Shown here: positions 30,205 through 41,017 of the stretch, piece by piece | Position numbering within the stretch: the stretch's first letter is position 1 | How the letters are laid out: every line of letters starts with the position of its first letter | Assembly: GCA_025201765.1 (NCBI GenBank) | Contig: MU623532.1 | Coordinates: 1-50,558 of the forward strand | Source: Daldinia sp. FL1419 | Lineage: Eukaryota > Ascomycota > Sordariomycetes > Xylariales > Hypoxylaceae | DNA length: 50,558 nt | Direction of reading: 5' to 3' | Made by a program: the position numbers and the translations under genes | The notes under the pieces: generated by a model | What the model saw: only the letters and a program-made list of their open reading frames with translations | Database searches by the model: none | Told to the model about the DNA's origin: nothing

Positions 30205-31389
30205 GTCGACTAGGTAGGAAAAGGGAATTGGATCTTACATCGGTCGTAAGCCTAGGCCATATGTGACACTACTACACCAGGCACCTACGCAATCCACTGT
30301 ACAACAAACAAATATGCAGCCTACGGCGCTATGAAGATTTTTCACAATGGGAGGTAGGAGGGGTTGATCTGGCACGAAAATCTGGGTTCACGAGGGGAAT
30401 AGATACTTAAAAAAAAGAAAAGAAAAGAGAAGAAATCTTTGGCTTTTCTCCCGCGGTGGGCCGGTATCGTCGCGCCGCGCGGAAGGCGGACCGTCTCGAC
30501 TCTGTATATCTAAAATGTTGTATATATGACGTGTATGAATTGATACTCTGAGATATGTTCATGATAATGTTTGGCTATGTGTTTTAGATGCTCGGCTCGA
30601 TCTCTTATTCAAATGCATATGTCGATTTATTTCCGCAGTGTAAACGAACATTTATTCCGATGGTGGCGACTTAGTCAATACTTGGCGCTATCAATTCTCT
30701 TATATTTTATTAGTACTACCTGTATGCCCTTTTTTAGAGTGAGCGCTTGCGCGGACACGGGTGGGGCGGTGGGGGGAGCACTCATTTAATAATAATATAC
30801 CAATACTACTTCTTGACAGCGCGCATGGTAGTAGCTGGAAGAAAACCAAAAGTGAAAAAAGGGGGAGTTGAAGTAGCCGTCTAAGGAATCGAACCTTAGG
30901 GCCTAGCGATATTTCCCAAGGATGTTGTATAAGGATATAGATAGTAGCATTCTTAGGTGGGCGTAACGAAGCATATGAATATCTCGCTAGGCCGCACCAA
31001 CGCGGCCATTAGTCGTTGGTTAAAGACCTGCTTTGACATTTTTTACTTATAAGGTCTCCTATTTCTACATATATGGTTGACTTGTAAACTTACGAAGAGG
31101 GAGCCTAGGTGGAAGATTCTCGAGGCTTGATGTAAAGCATTGATTGAATGGCGTCCGTCGTTTGAGAGCAAACTACCTAAGAATACAAAGCGGCACTAAG
31201 CAACATGAGAAGGATAAAAGCTATGAAGAGCGGAAATAGTCAATTCCCTAGGGTATCTCTCCCGCAACGAGCCACACTAGGCAGTGACCGCTATCGTCCG
31301 GTCGTCCTGTCGCCAACGAATATGTACACAATAGTACATCAACTGTACATCTATCTATACACATCTCCCTACGCCCACGTACCCTCTTC
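30205..31389. other. Convergent intergenic region, PET127 / GCN2
   Basis: About 1.2 kb between convergent stop codons. It holds a structured, Pol III-like candidate on the minus strand (see 30855-31022), purine-rich runs near 30410-30440 and a GC-rich stretch at 30452-30495. No protein gene is supported. Confidence 0.55.
30855..31022 (-). ncRNA. Candidate Pol III-type structured RNA (unassigned)
   Basis: Read on the minus strand, a TATAAG box (31042-31047) is followed by a CCAACG/CGTTGG hairpin (31001-31022). A near-perfect 16-bp inverted repeat follows (30977-30993 with 30900-30915). Then comes a hairpin whose stem-loop carries a B-box match, GGTTCGATTCC (30885-30895), and a T6 run (30855-30860) that would serve as a Pol III terminator. 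The last hairpin looks like a tRNA T-arm, but I could not find a matching 5' acceptor strand or D-arm, so it is not a standard tRNA. I recognise no U6, RNase P/MRP, SRP or 5S signature. The spacing TATA-RNA-B box-T run is suggestive only; both ends are guesses. Confidence 0.3.
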
Positions 31390-34300
31390 TCATGCGCCCA
31401 GGTCGTAGTAAATACACTTCGTAGTCCTAAAATTATACACAAACGCATGTCTACTAGCCCCGTCCGTATTCTCGAAGTCGGCGCGCCACGCGCGCAGCAT
31501 CTCGTGAATTTCTCTGAGATACCTGCGTTCGTTCTTCTCCACCGACTGTTCCGCTTTCCTCCAGCTCTCGGGTTCCGACAGCGAAGTCTCTTGTATAAGG
31601 TCGAGCACCATGTCGGAGGTTTCGACGGCCGCTATTGGACCTTCGAGGAACGTCTGGAGAAGGTTCGCGGCGTTGGCTTGCGCTTGCTCGATGACGACTA
31701 GGCGGTTGAATTTCTTGGACTTGGTACCTGCGACCAGGACGCTGACTTCTTGGTTCGGATTCGCGGAGACTGTGCCAGTTTGAGTCAAGGGGGCAGTGCT
31801 GCCGCTGGGATCGGATTGCTTTGTGGTGCCGCGTTCGCGTTGTGCGGCGCGAAGCCAGGGGAGGAGTTGGGACGTCGAGAGTTCGGCGTCGGGAACATCC
31901 TTGCGGTCCATAGTTCTGACTTTGAGCACGTTGTCCTGCTTTATTATGACGATCCAGGAGTAAGTTTCATCGCGATTCCTCGACGTGAGTTCTTCGGGAG
32001 ATCGAGAATCTCGAGCCAACTCGGCGCTAATGTCGTGAGACCATAACATGGAAAGGATTTCGATGCCAGCCGTGCGTAGAGTTTGCGCGTCAAAGCTGGC
32101 TACCAGCACGTCGCACTAAGAAATAGTTAGATCGCTCTAGGACGTTATATCATATAGTAAAACCGCCATTAAACTTACGCGTTTAGTATTAAAGAGACTG
32201 GGAGTTTCTTCTTCGAGTTTCTTCAGGAACTTTCCACTAGCCTTTGGTAGCCGTGCTAACTTCTCCCAAGCTAGACTGAACCCAACTGCATGGGGTCCTT
32301 CACCTATCTTTGGTCGATGTGCTTTGATTAAACTATCGTAACGGCCACCAGCTGCGAATACATCTTTGAACTTCTTGTCATATAGGCACTGGAATAGCAT
32401 TCCGCCAGAGAAGAAGTTCTCCTTGATGCTGCTCAGGGGGTTGATGTAAATCTTCGCATTGACACCAAGGCGCTTCGTATACTCGACTATATCCTTTAAA
32501 TGAGCAAGGGTCGGTTGTAATTTTTCATACATTCGGCTTCCCTCGAAGATTCCCTTAAGCTTAACGAATGCTTTCGCTGGAGTATCTGGAAATTTTTTAG
32601 TTTCTCTACTCTGATTTTGATTACTACACACTTACCTCGAAAATCAAATCGTCGGAGATCTTCTATACTAGTTGCAGATATTCCGATCATAGGTGAACGA
32701 AGTTCCGCTCGGATCTTTTGAAACGTATAAGAGTGGATGTTTAACTTGCTGAGAGACTCAGCCGCCAGCTGTCTCGCGGTTAGATCTACATTGCAAAAGT
32801 CGAATATCAGCTGCAGTAGATCAGAGTGGCCGAGATGAAAGCACATTGGTGATGTCGAAGGGAACGCGTTAATAATCTCATCTAGCACCTTGATGACCTC
32901 AGCCTCCTTCAAAGCTAGATCCAAAGTGTTCGTAGAGACAATGTCAAAATCAACCTCGCCAACCATGAGGGGTTGTCCGCCATTTCGTCTATCGCGATAA
33001 ACGTTACCGAATGTGAAAGACTTCTTAACCATTGAATTGTTGGTATGTTTAGCCAGCGCTCTAGCATTCCCAAGCATCAGATCGAACGGTAGTTGGACTA
33101 CCGTACCATTTTGATCCAGTAATCGAACGATATCTTGATTCGGAGAGTAATGCGGAGAGCGGGGATAAAGAGAACTGCGAGATGTCTCAACTGCGCCATG
33201 ACGGCGAAATACCGATATCAGTTCCTCCTTAACCGCACTTTGATATAGTAATTCTGTCGCCGTCGGATTAGGCGTTGCCATATCCCACGCGTAATCTTTT
33301 GTCGGCTCCAGAGGTGTCGAGAATAATGCTGAGACGACCTTGGGATAATATGGAGAAGCAGAACTTGTTAGACTTGCAAGCGCCCTGCGTGTTGTTTCAT
33401 TCTCCATCTGGATAGGTAACTTCCCGCTTTGTAGTAACTCAAGACTACTCGGGCGCTCTTTTACGTCGTGCGTGACCAGAGATAGCACAATGTCTGACTT
33501 TACCTTATCACCAGGTTGAAAATCTTCGGGGAGTAGAGAAGAGGTTCCTAGCTTCCCTAGTTTATCTGCCCTCTCCATGCCTAAGATTGGATGGTAACAC
33601 ATTTCGAAGAATATGATTCCGAGAGAATACATCTTGAACGAAATTAGAAAAATGATAGAGGACATAACAGGAGGACGACTTACGTCAACTTTGGAGGTGT
33701 ACGAACCTCCGCCAGTCCGCCGTACTTCGGGGGCAACATAATAGGATGTTCCAATGCTTCTCGTTAAATCACCAGTATCCAAGCTACCGGTGGCGGATTT
33801 ATCGATAGCAAAGTTGCCGGCCGTTGCCAACCCAAAATCACCAATCTTGACATTAGTGGCACCATCAGGACCGAGGCCGATAAAGACATTTTCAGGTTTT
33901 AGATCACGATGGACGATATTTAACCCATGGATATGAACTAGACCCTCCAAAATCTGGCGAAATAAGCGCCAGACCTCCTCCGTTTCCTTCCAGAGATTTC
34001 TTTGTATGAGGTCTCGAAGCGTCTTAGCCGTGATGTTAGTAGTTTACAACGAATTGTGAGGAATCTAATAGAATGGAACTTACTCTCTTATCGCAATATT
34101 CCATGGATATATACATCACAGTCCTGAAATGCCTTTGGTTGCTTTTGGCTCTTGTTGGCGAGGGTACAGAATCGTCGATATCAGAGTCGTCATCCGACTC
34201 ATCCTCATCTTCCTCTTCTGTTTCTTCATCGTCTTCGACTTCCGAGTCATCATAACCGAATTCTATATTGGGATGGCTCGAAGATATGAAATCCAAACCG

Positions 34301-36405
34301 CCAGTACTAGTGGCGAATTGGATGTCAATACCCTGAGAAATAGTACCCTTAGAATCGGTGTTGGTATCTTCGGTCGATGTATCCCCGTCCGAATCCGGGA
34401 CGTCGGGTATTTCTTCTAGCCAGGTGTTGTAATACCTCACAACTGCTGGGTGGCTTAGTTGTGAAAGCAATCTAACCTCTTTCAAAATCTCGGTGAGGCT
34501 TGATTGGGAACGCTGGGTAATCTTCTTGATGGCATAAATTTGGCCATCAAGCTTTTTGCGCGCCTTAACTACTTCGCCAAAACCTCCCTTACCTAGTCGT
34601 GCTTCTTCTACGAAGTCTTCCCTGTACCTTGAGAAGGTCGCCCCACGAGCGGAGGAGTCACGCCTTAATCGCGTAGGCAGGGCCTGTGTTAACGAGCCTA
34701 AAGATTGCGAGGGGTTAAAGACGGTAGGGCTGTCATCGATGATAACAGGAGCGTCGGTAGCTAAAAACTCGCTGGAGCTTAATTCAAATGCACGGGGACG
34801 CTTCTTAGGGTCGAGTTTGAAAAACCTAGCCACTAATTCATGCAATGGTCTCGACAGAGACAGTGATTCCATTAGAGCAGCCGGAGACTGATATTTCTGA
34901 AATACATCTAGACCAAATATCATCTGTAAGAAAACGACACCCAGGTCCCAGATGTCAGTTTTCTGAGTGAATTGAGGCCTTGAACTCCCGGCGATCTCTG
35001 GCGGTAACCAGTAAGTGGACCTTGCTGCATTCGCTGATGAGTTCTTTTGAGACCTGTGGGAGAGATTGTGCATTTCTCTCTGATATGCCATATCTGAAAG
35101 CTTTGGAATGACGTCACCAGTTGACTCCCTGAATAAGAGTATATTATTGGGGTGGATATCTTGGTGGGTAATGCCATGGCTGTGTAAGTAACCCAAAGCG
35201 TCGAGAAGGTCCGCCGTCCACGAACGAACCTTTCCAACATCAAGTCTTCCAGCAAGATCCAGCAATTCCCCGAGAGGGCCCTTGTCCGCTAGAGGAGTCA
35301 AAAGACGTGCGGTCCAGGTCATTGATGTTGATTCAGTATCTTGTTGGTCTCGATCGATACGATAATTCAGGACCTCAAGCACGTTCCGGTGTGATAACTT
35401 TTTGGCGGATTCTAGTTCTCCTTCAAGGGCTTGTATCTGCTTCTTGAATTGAGATGATTCCTTAGAGGTCGATCGTAGTTCGAATTCTTTAAGAGCTAGG
35501 CTTGGTCCATTTCGCTCTCCGGAGATCTCTGGCCAGACAAGATACGTGGTCGCCACCTGCCCCTTTCTATATTCGCTTCTACCACTGACGACATTGAACA
35601 AGAAAACATTGCCGGTCACATCGGTGGTTTCGCATGTCTGGTCAAACTCGACCTCGCCGGCTTCCAGAATACGGGAACTTTGCGTATGACTCGAAGCTGT
35701 TAGAGTCTTGTTTCTCTTTTTAGATTCCTTGACTTTTGTCCGTTGCCGGTTGACTTCCTTTTGTATCATGTCTTGCATCACTCTTTCTTCTTCCTTTATT
35801 GCATCCTGCTTCTTGCGTTCCTCCTCCTCTTGATGCTCTCGGGCTTGTCTAGTCAATTCGGCCTCATGAGCCGCCCTTTCTTCTTCCAACGAAGGCAATT
35901 CCAGCCCTTGAGCTTTTGCCTGGGCAGCGTCTTCAAGAATATCTTGGAGACCTTGCGCGAGCTCGTGTATTATGGGTTCCGGCTGTTCAAGTACAATTAA
36001 GGATTTGGGCTTTGTCTCGATGAATTTTTGTAATTTGAACATAGTGGACTCTCTCAAACCTCCCTCATCTTTGAGACTAAGCAATGGTGCAGACTTTGGA
36101 TACGTAGCTGTAAGCACAACGCTTAGAGTAACAGCAACTTCTTCATCGGATAAAGCTCTGATGCGAATATCAAAGGACGGTTCAGATTTCATCCATGCGC
36201 TGTTGGCAGCTTTGTGTTCGATATAGTCGTCTCCATAGATAGCCTGTAAAACCATGATCTCTTCATTTTGAACATCGGTATAGGGTGTCTTAGGGCCTAC
36301 ATCCGGGCTGGCAGACTTCAGCCCGGGGTAGTTTGAGTCATTGTTAGTTTTGGTGGTGAGCTGCTGCTGGGACCCTTTCCATGGAGAATTCGACTTCGAA
36401 GCCAT
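31390..36405 (-). CDS. GCN2: eIF2-alpha kinase GCN2 (CPC3), general amino-acid control sensor
   Basis: Cytosolic kinase that senses uncharged tRNA and phosphorylates eIF2-alpha, turning on cross-pathway amino-acid control. Five exons: 34084-36405, 33684-34022, 32636-33632, 32179-32585 and 31390-32115. They total 4791 nt (1596 aa), the usual length, with GTAAGT donors at all four introns. Domains: RWD (about 40-165), charged helix (165-235), degenerate pseudokinase (about 250-545; HQDIHPNN in place of HRD), and the active kinase with G-loop GKGGFGEV (605-612), ATP-binding lysine in YAIKKI (627), an acidic insert, HRDLKPEN (D814) and DFG (D836). A HisRS-like region (about 1050-1500) includes FTFGNVYRDRR and FAAGGRYDSLI. 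The C-terminal tRNA/ribosome-binding part ends in TTKCIYYDLGA. It is convergent with PET127 and divergent from the Cut12-like gene. Confidence 0.96.
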
Positions 36406-37363
36406 GTTTAATATTTTAGTATCATTCGTATCCGATTAAAAAAAACAAACGAATGAATAAAGACCCACACAGCCGGAGCTGCATGCGATCTACTAAGTAT
36501 TGGCCATTTTGCAGCAATATATACAATAATTTTTATCTATATCAATAATTCACGGCGGTGTAACAAACAAAAAGTCTTGAGTCGAGGCTGAAAGATGTTT
36601 GATACGTTGATGGTGGGGTGAAATTCAATACGTGTACCCGGCCTAAAAGTCCCACGTGCTAGCTGCAATTCTTAACCTTGATGGTACCATAGTATGCACT
36701 GTAGGTACACCAGTAGGTACACCCGTAGGTACTGTAGATATTGTATTGTCCCGCCTAGGTAGGTACGGTTATACTCAAAGTACAATACCTATAGGTACAA
36801 TACCTAGGATGTAATCACCGCGTAAGCTTATCTCAGCCGTGCACCAGCGGCTGTATCATATAAAGGCACTTGACGACTTGGTGCTATTTTGTTTTATACG
36901 TAGGTAGCTTAAAAGCGTATTTTAGACAAAAGAACATCAAAATGAAACAATACGCTGTTATGATGATGTGTTGAAATTCCGTGCGTAAGTCATATGTATC
37001 GACCTACCTATACACTCCCGTCAGGTACCTATCTCCTAGGTATATGTACAATACATAGTAGGTCCTTGCTGAACTTAGCTGCCCGCCCAAGTGGATTTAA
37101 GCCCATGTGCTAGCGTGTGAGTGTGCTAGCGTGTGAGCGCACTAGCGTATCAGGTGGATCAATTGATAAGACATCAAATGCGTTGCCCCAGATGTGCGGG
37201 CAAACAAAGTAAACATAATCAAATATATATCGTAGGTGGTTATTCCTCACCAGAATTTCTCATTACACCTACAATTTGCGCCGACCCTCAGCCCTTTTAC
37301 TTAAATTAAAAATATTACCGAATATCTTGACTTAAATAGTCACATTTACTTGAATCGAGCAAA
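36406..37363. other. Divergent intergenic region, GCN2 / Cut12-like gene
   Basis: About 960 bases. It contains several GTAGGTAC/CCTAGGTA words (36700-36812, 37022-37042), a TATAAAG at 36859-36865 that is too far from the Cut12-like start to be assigned, and a short tandem repeat at 37106-37149. No coding sequence seen. Confidence 0.55.
37106..37149. repeat. 16-nt tandem repeat, about 2.75 copies
   Basis: TGTGCTAGCGTGTGAG occurs perfectly at 37106-37121 and 37122-37137, followed by a partial diverged copy (CGCACTAGCGTA). It lies about 215 bases upstream of the Cut12-like ATG and contains the palindrome GCTAGC. Confidence 0.75.
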
Positions 37364-39520
37364 ATGCTCGGGTGGGCTCTTAAAAAAGGGTTCCAAGGCG
37401 CGACCGGAGCCAAGGACGCGTCCGGTGGTAACGGTAGGAAGCCTTGTGGTTTACAATATTGTATATTTGTTGACACCCGCTTATTTCTTATAGATGACAC
37501 GGCACAATTCGATGCTCCAGACACGCCTGCCCCCGTATTTGCCGCTCGTGCATTCAAGAATGCCCTCTTCGGGACCTCTCGATCATCCGAAGTAACCAGT
37601 AGCAAACATACGAAAAATAAAAATGACAACCCCAATTCTAATAATATAACTTCTCCGACTAAACAGTCCCCAAGCAAACAGCCGACAGGTATTCTCCTAA
37701 CTCCGGGCACTGGAACTGCACGTCGGAAGCGTGTCTCGTTTAACCACGACGTCAAAGCTAGCACTGGCGGTTCAGATGCTAGTCCACTCGCCTCGGCTCG
37801 TCTACGAAGGAGATCTACGTTGCAGCAGGCGCTTGAGAATTCTCGCTCGGCAAGATCGAAGAAGCCCACCGAGAGAGAGGAGCCTCTTCCAGAGCTAGCT
37901 GAAGAAGAGTCTGAAGACCAATGGGAAGATGATATTTGCGATCACGATGTAACGGTGGATCTTAATGAGCCCCATTCGGAGTCTGGCAAATATTGGAAAG
38001 CGGAATTTAACAAATACCGTGACGAGGCAATGGCTGATATCGAGCGTATGGTGAAGTTTAAGGCCTTAGCCAAGTCTTATGCGCAGCAAAAGGATGCCGA
38101 AGCGCTCGAGCTAGCTCAGAAGCTGAAGGATGAGCAACAAAAGGTAGCCGAGTTGGAGGAAAAAGTTGCTGCCATGTCCCTCCAGGCCCCCGATAAGAAG
38201 AAGCGTGGCACTGATCGCGGGGATACCGCTTTAGTGAAGGATTTGGAACAACAGACTGCCCTTACTGCACATTATCGGGACCAAGTAAAAGAGCTCGAGG
38301 AGCTCATACGGGAACACAAGGGTGAATCGGGTCCTGATCGCCCTCGTATCGACACGTCGCCTAGAACGGAGAATACACTTCTTGAGGTTAATCGGGAATT
38401 AAGACGGGCGCGATCCGAGTTAAGGCAGATGGACAAGCTTCGTAAAGAGATCGGCAAGCTCAAGTCTGATCTCAGCGCAGCAGAGGAGCGAGCGACGAAG
38501 CTAGAAGAAGAGAATAGCGGCAGGGGTTCTGTCGATTCCACGAAAATAAAGAGGCTAGAGCAGAAGCTACAGGTAGCTAAAGATGAGTCTCTGCAAAAGG
38601 ATCGCGAAATTCGGCAGTTGAAGAGGGACTATGAAACCCTAAAAAGGGATGCCAAGTCTCGGACTGCCGAAGCTATACAGGTCTTGCAGGGGAAGAATGA
38701 GAAGATTGCCGAGTTGGAGAACACCATCAAGACGATTGAGATGACTAATCCCTCAATCAAGGCGACACGAGCTCTAAAGTCGGGCATCGACTCGCTCAGC
38801 AAGCCCTCTAAATACGAGACTGGCAGGCCCGTACGCAGTCTTAAACGTTCGGCTTCGGTTGAGGATGTCACCCTCGACATGACTCAAAGATCTCTACTCG
38901 GACACAAGGAAGAATTTGGGGAGGATACGCCCAAACTTCCCAAGCACAACACCGCCATCCCCCAGGATTGGACGGATACTTTCAAGGAGATTGAGCAAGA
39001 GGAGGATATGGTTGTAAATGGCTTGGATATTAGCCCGCCCCGGCCCGTTACAAAGCCTAGGACTTCGTTATCGACATTCGATTCTGGTAAAGCTATGTCC
39101 AATATTCTCTCAAACAGAATGAACCAATCGACAACTAAAGATACTTCGACTGCAAAAGAGCTACTCGGCCAAAAGCTAGTGGAAGCACGAGCTGCTCGCG
39201 CAGCCCGTTCGGACCGTGTAGACCGCGATACCGAGGTACCCGACTCCTTAAATAGATCAACGCCGCGCCGTTCAAGACCCAAGTCCTATAATGGTCGTTC
39301 GATTTCTTCGGAAAACGAAGGACTTGGTTATGACCTCGCAAACGACAAATTCGCCCGCCTCGGAGGCTCCGAGGCCGAACACATAACGGGAAATACCTCC
39401 AGGTGTACCCTACCTGCAGATCGACAAGCCGCGGCTCGAGCTCGCTTGGAGCAGAAGAAGCTCGAGAGACAACGAAACGGTGGTGGTCGTGATAAGGAAA
39501 ATATTAGACCACGAGGCTGA
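37364..39520 (+). CDS. Cut12-type spindle-pole-body protein
   Basis: Cut12-related proteins sit at the spindle pole body and link mitotic kinases and PP1 to mitotic entry in fission yeast. Two exons, 37364-37433 and 37494-39520, give 698 aa. The 60-nt intron (GTAGGA donor, TTATAG acceptor) is a multiple of three, so the unspliced frame also stays open; splicing joins GGN to DDTAQFDAPDTPAPVFAARA, the conserved start of the family. An RVSF sequence in ARRKRVSFNHDVK (about residues 102-106 after splicing) fits a PP1-docking motif. A central region of about 200-460 is heptad-rich coiled coil (KELEELIREHKGE, LRRARSELRQMDKLRKE). The Ser/Arg-rich tail ends in NGGGRDKENIRPRG, a KEN-box-like element (DKEN). 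The family call rests on the N-terminal block and layout. Confidence 0.82.
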   Translation: MLGWALKKGFQGATGAKDASGGNGRKPCGLQYCIFVDTRLFLIDDTAQFDAPDTPAPVFAARAFKNALFGTSRSSEVTSSKHTKNKNDNPNSNNITSPTKQSPSKQPTGILLTPGTGTARRKRVSFNHDVKASTGGSDASPLASARLRRRSTLQQALENSRSARSKKPTEREEPLPELAEEESEDQWEDDICDHDVTVDLNEPHSESGKYWKAEFNKYRDEAMADIERMVKFKALAKSYAQQKDAEALELAQKLKDEQQKVAELEEKVAAMSLQAPDKKKRGTDRGDTALVKDLEQQTALTAHYRDQVKELEELIREHKGESGPDRPRIDTSPRTENTLLEVNRELRRARSELRQMDKLRKEIGKLKSDLSAAEERATKLEEENSGRGSVDSTKIKRLEQKLQVAKDESLQKDREIRQLKRDYETLKRDAKSRTAEAIQVLQGKNEKIAELENTIKTIEMTNPSIKATRALKSGIDSLSKPSKYETGRPVRSLKRSASVEDVTLDMTQRSLLGHKEEFGEDTPKLPKHNTAIPQDWTDTFKEIEQEEDMVVNGLDISPPRPVTKPRTSLSTFDSGKAMSNILSNRMNQSTTKDTSTAKELLGQKLVEARAARAARSDRVDRDTEVPDSLNRSTPRRSRPKSYNGRSISSENEGLGYDLANDKFARLGGSEAEHITGNTSRCTLPADRQAAARARLEQKKLERQRNGGGRDKENIRPRG

Positions 39521-39897
39521 ATCTCATGTAACGCCGGAACGAAAAGTGGAATGATAGGTTCAAGGATATGGCAACGGTTAAAGGAAAAAAATGTGGGCAT
39601 CATTATGGGCGTAATATGGCATTGCATGGCAGGAGTTTTGTATTGGTTCCGGGGCACTTTTTCTCATTGCCTTCTGGTTGTATGGCTTAGGATATGGCAT
39701 TACTCGGGGATTTTCGGTCGAGGAGTTTAAGTGAGGTGGAGATGAAGATACCAGCCGAAAGATAAGGCTTTTTTTTGTAAGATTAAAAAGATTGCCATGA
39801 ACTTCAATGGTAACGGAACGGATCAAAGATCTTCTTTTTTCCTTTACTATTTTATTGTTTTATTTAAAGTGACGAGCAATGCCCTCCTGATAATATA
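39521..39897. other. Intergenic region, Cut12-like to UreF
   Basis: 377 bases holding the Cut12-like 3' UTR and the UreF leader, with T-rich tracts near 39768-39776 and 39834-39866. Nothing else recognised. Confidence 0.6.
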
Positions 39898-40815
39898 ATG
39901 GATTCGACTACGGACAGCGAGTCTCAGGAGGTCCTGGAGAATGAAATTGTTGAACTAGAGCTTCGTCTTCAAAGAGCCAAACAACGACTTGCGAAATCAG
40001 ATACCGCCAACGCCAACAACGCCAATAAGCTATCTCTACCATCCTACCCCTCATCCCAATCTTCACACCATTATCTCCTGCTCCTCTCGGACTCGGCTTT
40101 ACCACTAGGTTCCTTCGCCTTCAGCTCCGGGCTAGAGTCCTACCTATCCCACACGCGAGCACGGCGCAACACCCCTCGCCCCGCCACATCTCCATTCTCC
40201 TCCTTCCTGCCACTATCCATATCCTCCTACGCCAGCACCACACTCCCCTTCGCCCTCGCCGCGCACCGCGACCCCACGCCGGATACCATCGCACACCTCG
40301 ACGACGCCCTGGACGCAGCCATCATCTGCGCCGTAGGCCGCCGCGCCTCCGTCCAGCAGGGCCGCGCGCTGCTCGCCATCTGGGAGAAAAGCATCGCTGC
40401 GACGGCGGATCCGCGCGGCACGCTGGCGCCGTACGCGGAGGTCCTGCGGACTAGCTCCCGCACCAATCCTAATCCCAATCCTACCGAACCCGACCTCCCG
40501 CCCCCCGCATCCGCACACCTAGCCCCCCTCTTCGGCGCCGTGGCGAGTCTCTGCGGGCTCACGGTGCGGCAGGCGGCGTACGTGTTTATGCTCGGCCACG
40601 TCAAGGCGTTGGTCTCGGCCGCGGTTCGGGCGGGGTTATTTGGTCCGTACCAGGCGCAGCGGATCCTGGCTGGAGGGGAGGTGCAGGGCTTGTTGGCGGA
40701 GGTTATTGCGCGGGAGTGGGAGACGCGGGTCGAGGAGGCGGGGCAGAGCGTGCCGGTTATGGATTTTTGGGTGGGGAGGCATGAGTTGTTGTATTCGAGG
40801 ATATTTAATAGTTAG
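39898..40815 (+). CDS. ureF: Urease accessory protein UreF
   Basis: UreF acts with UreD and UreG in the cytosol to deliver nickel to apo-urease and gate UreG GTPase activity. Intronless, 305 aa. An N-terminal Glu/Arg helix (about 8-34, EVLENEIVELELRLQRAKQR) precedes the UreF fold. The fold starts LLLLSDSALPLGSFAFSSG then LESYL (about 59-81). It continues with LDDALDAAIICAVGRRASVQ (about 138-157), SLCGLTVRQAAYVFMLGHVK and the C-terminal MDFWVGRHELLYSRIFNS, all normal for fungal UreF. Pro/Asn-rich inserts (RTNPNPNPTEPDLPPP) are lineage-specific. The interior (40140-40800) is much richer in G+C than the flanking genes, a local composition shift without other signs of transfer. Convergent with CWC2, 202 bases apart. 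Confidence 0.95.
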   Translation: MDSTTDSESQEVLENEIVELELRLQRAKQRLAKSDTANANNANKLSLPSYPSSQSSHHYLLLLSDSALPLGSFAFSSGLESYLSHTRARRNTPRPATSPFSSFLPLSISSYASTTLPFALAAHRDPTPDTIAHLDDALDAAIICAVGRRASVQQGRALLAIWEKSIAATADPRGTLAPYAEVLRTSSRTNPNPNPTEPDLPPPASAHLAPLFGAVASLCGLTVRQAAYVFMLGHVKALVSAAVRAGLFGPYQAQRILAGGEVQGLLAEVIAREWETRVEEAGQSVPVMDFWVGRHELLYSRIFNS

Positions 40816-41017
40816 GAGGGGTGCTATGTTGTGTATTAAACACGGGGATACGAGAGGTAAAGATGAGTTACGTAGGGACTCGGGTGCGGAATTACGACAA
40901 TTTGAGGGCGCTTTGGGCGCTGGCATCTATGATTACGGAACGGGTGGTGTATGGTATTATATACAATTTAACATGATGTCTGCTCCCACGAGCAATGCAA
41001 TCTATCCGCACAAAGCC

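Noticed and set aside
30881..30899. tRNA gene on the minus strand (T-arm with GGTTCGATTCC)
   Set aside because: The T-arm hairpin is good, but no complementary 5' acceptor strand, D-arm or anticodon arm can be found upstream, even allowing an intron. Kept only as a low-confidence ncRNA candidate.
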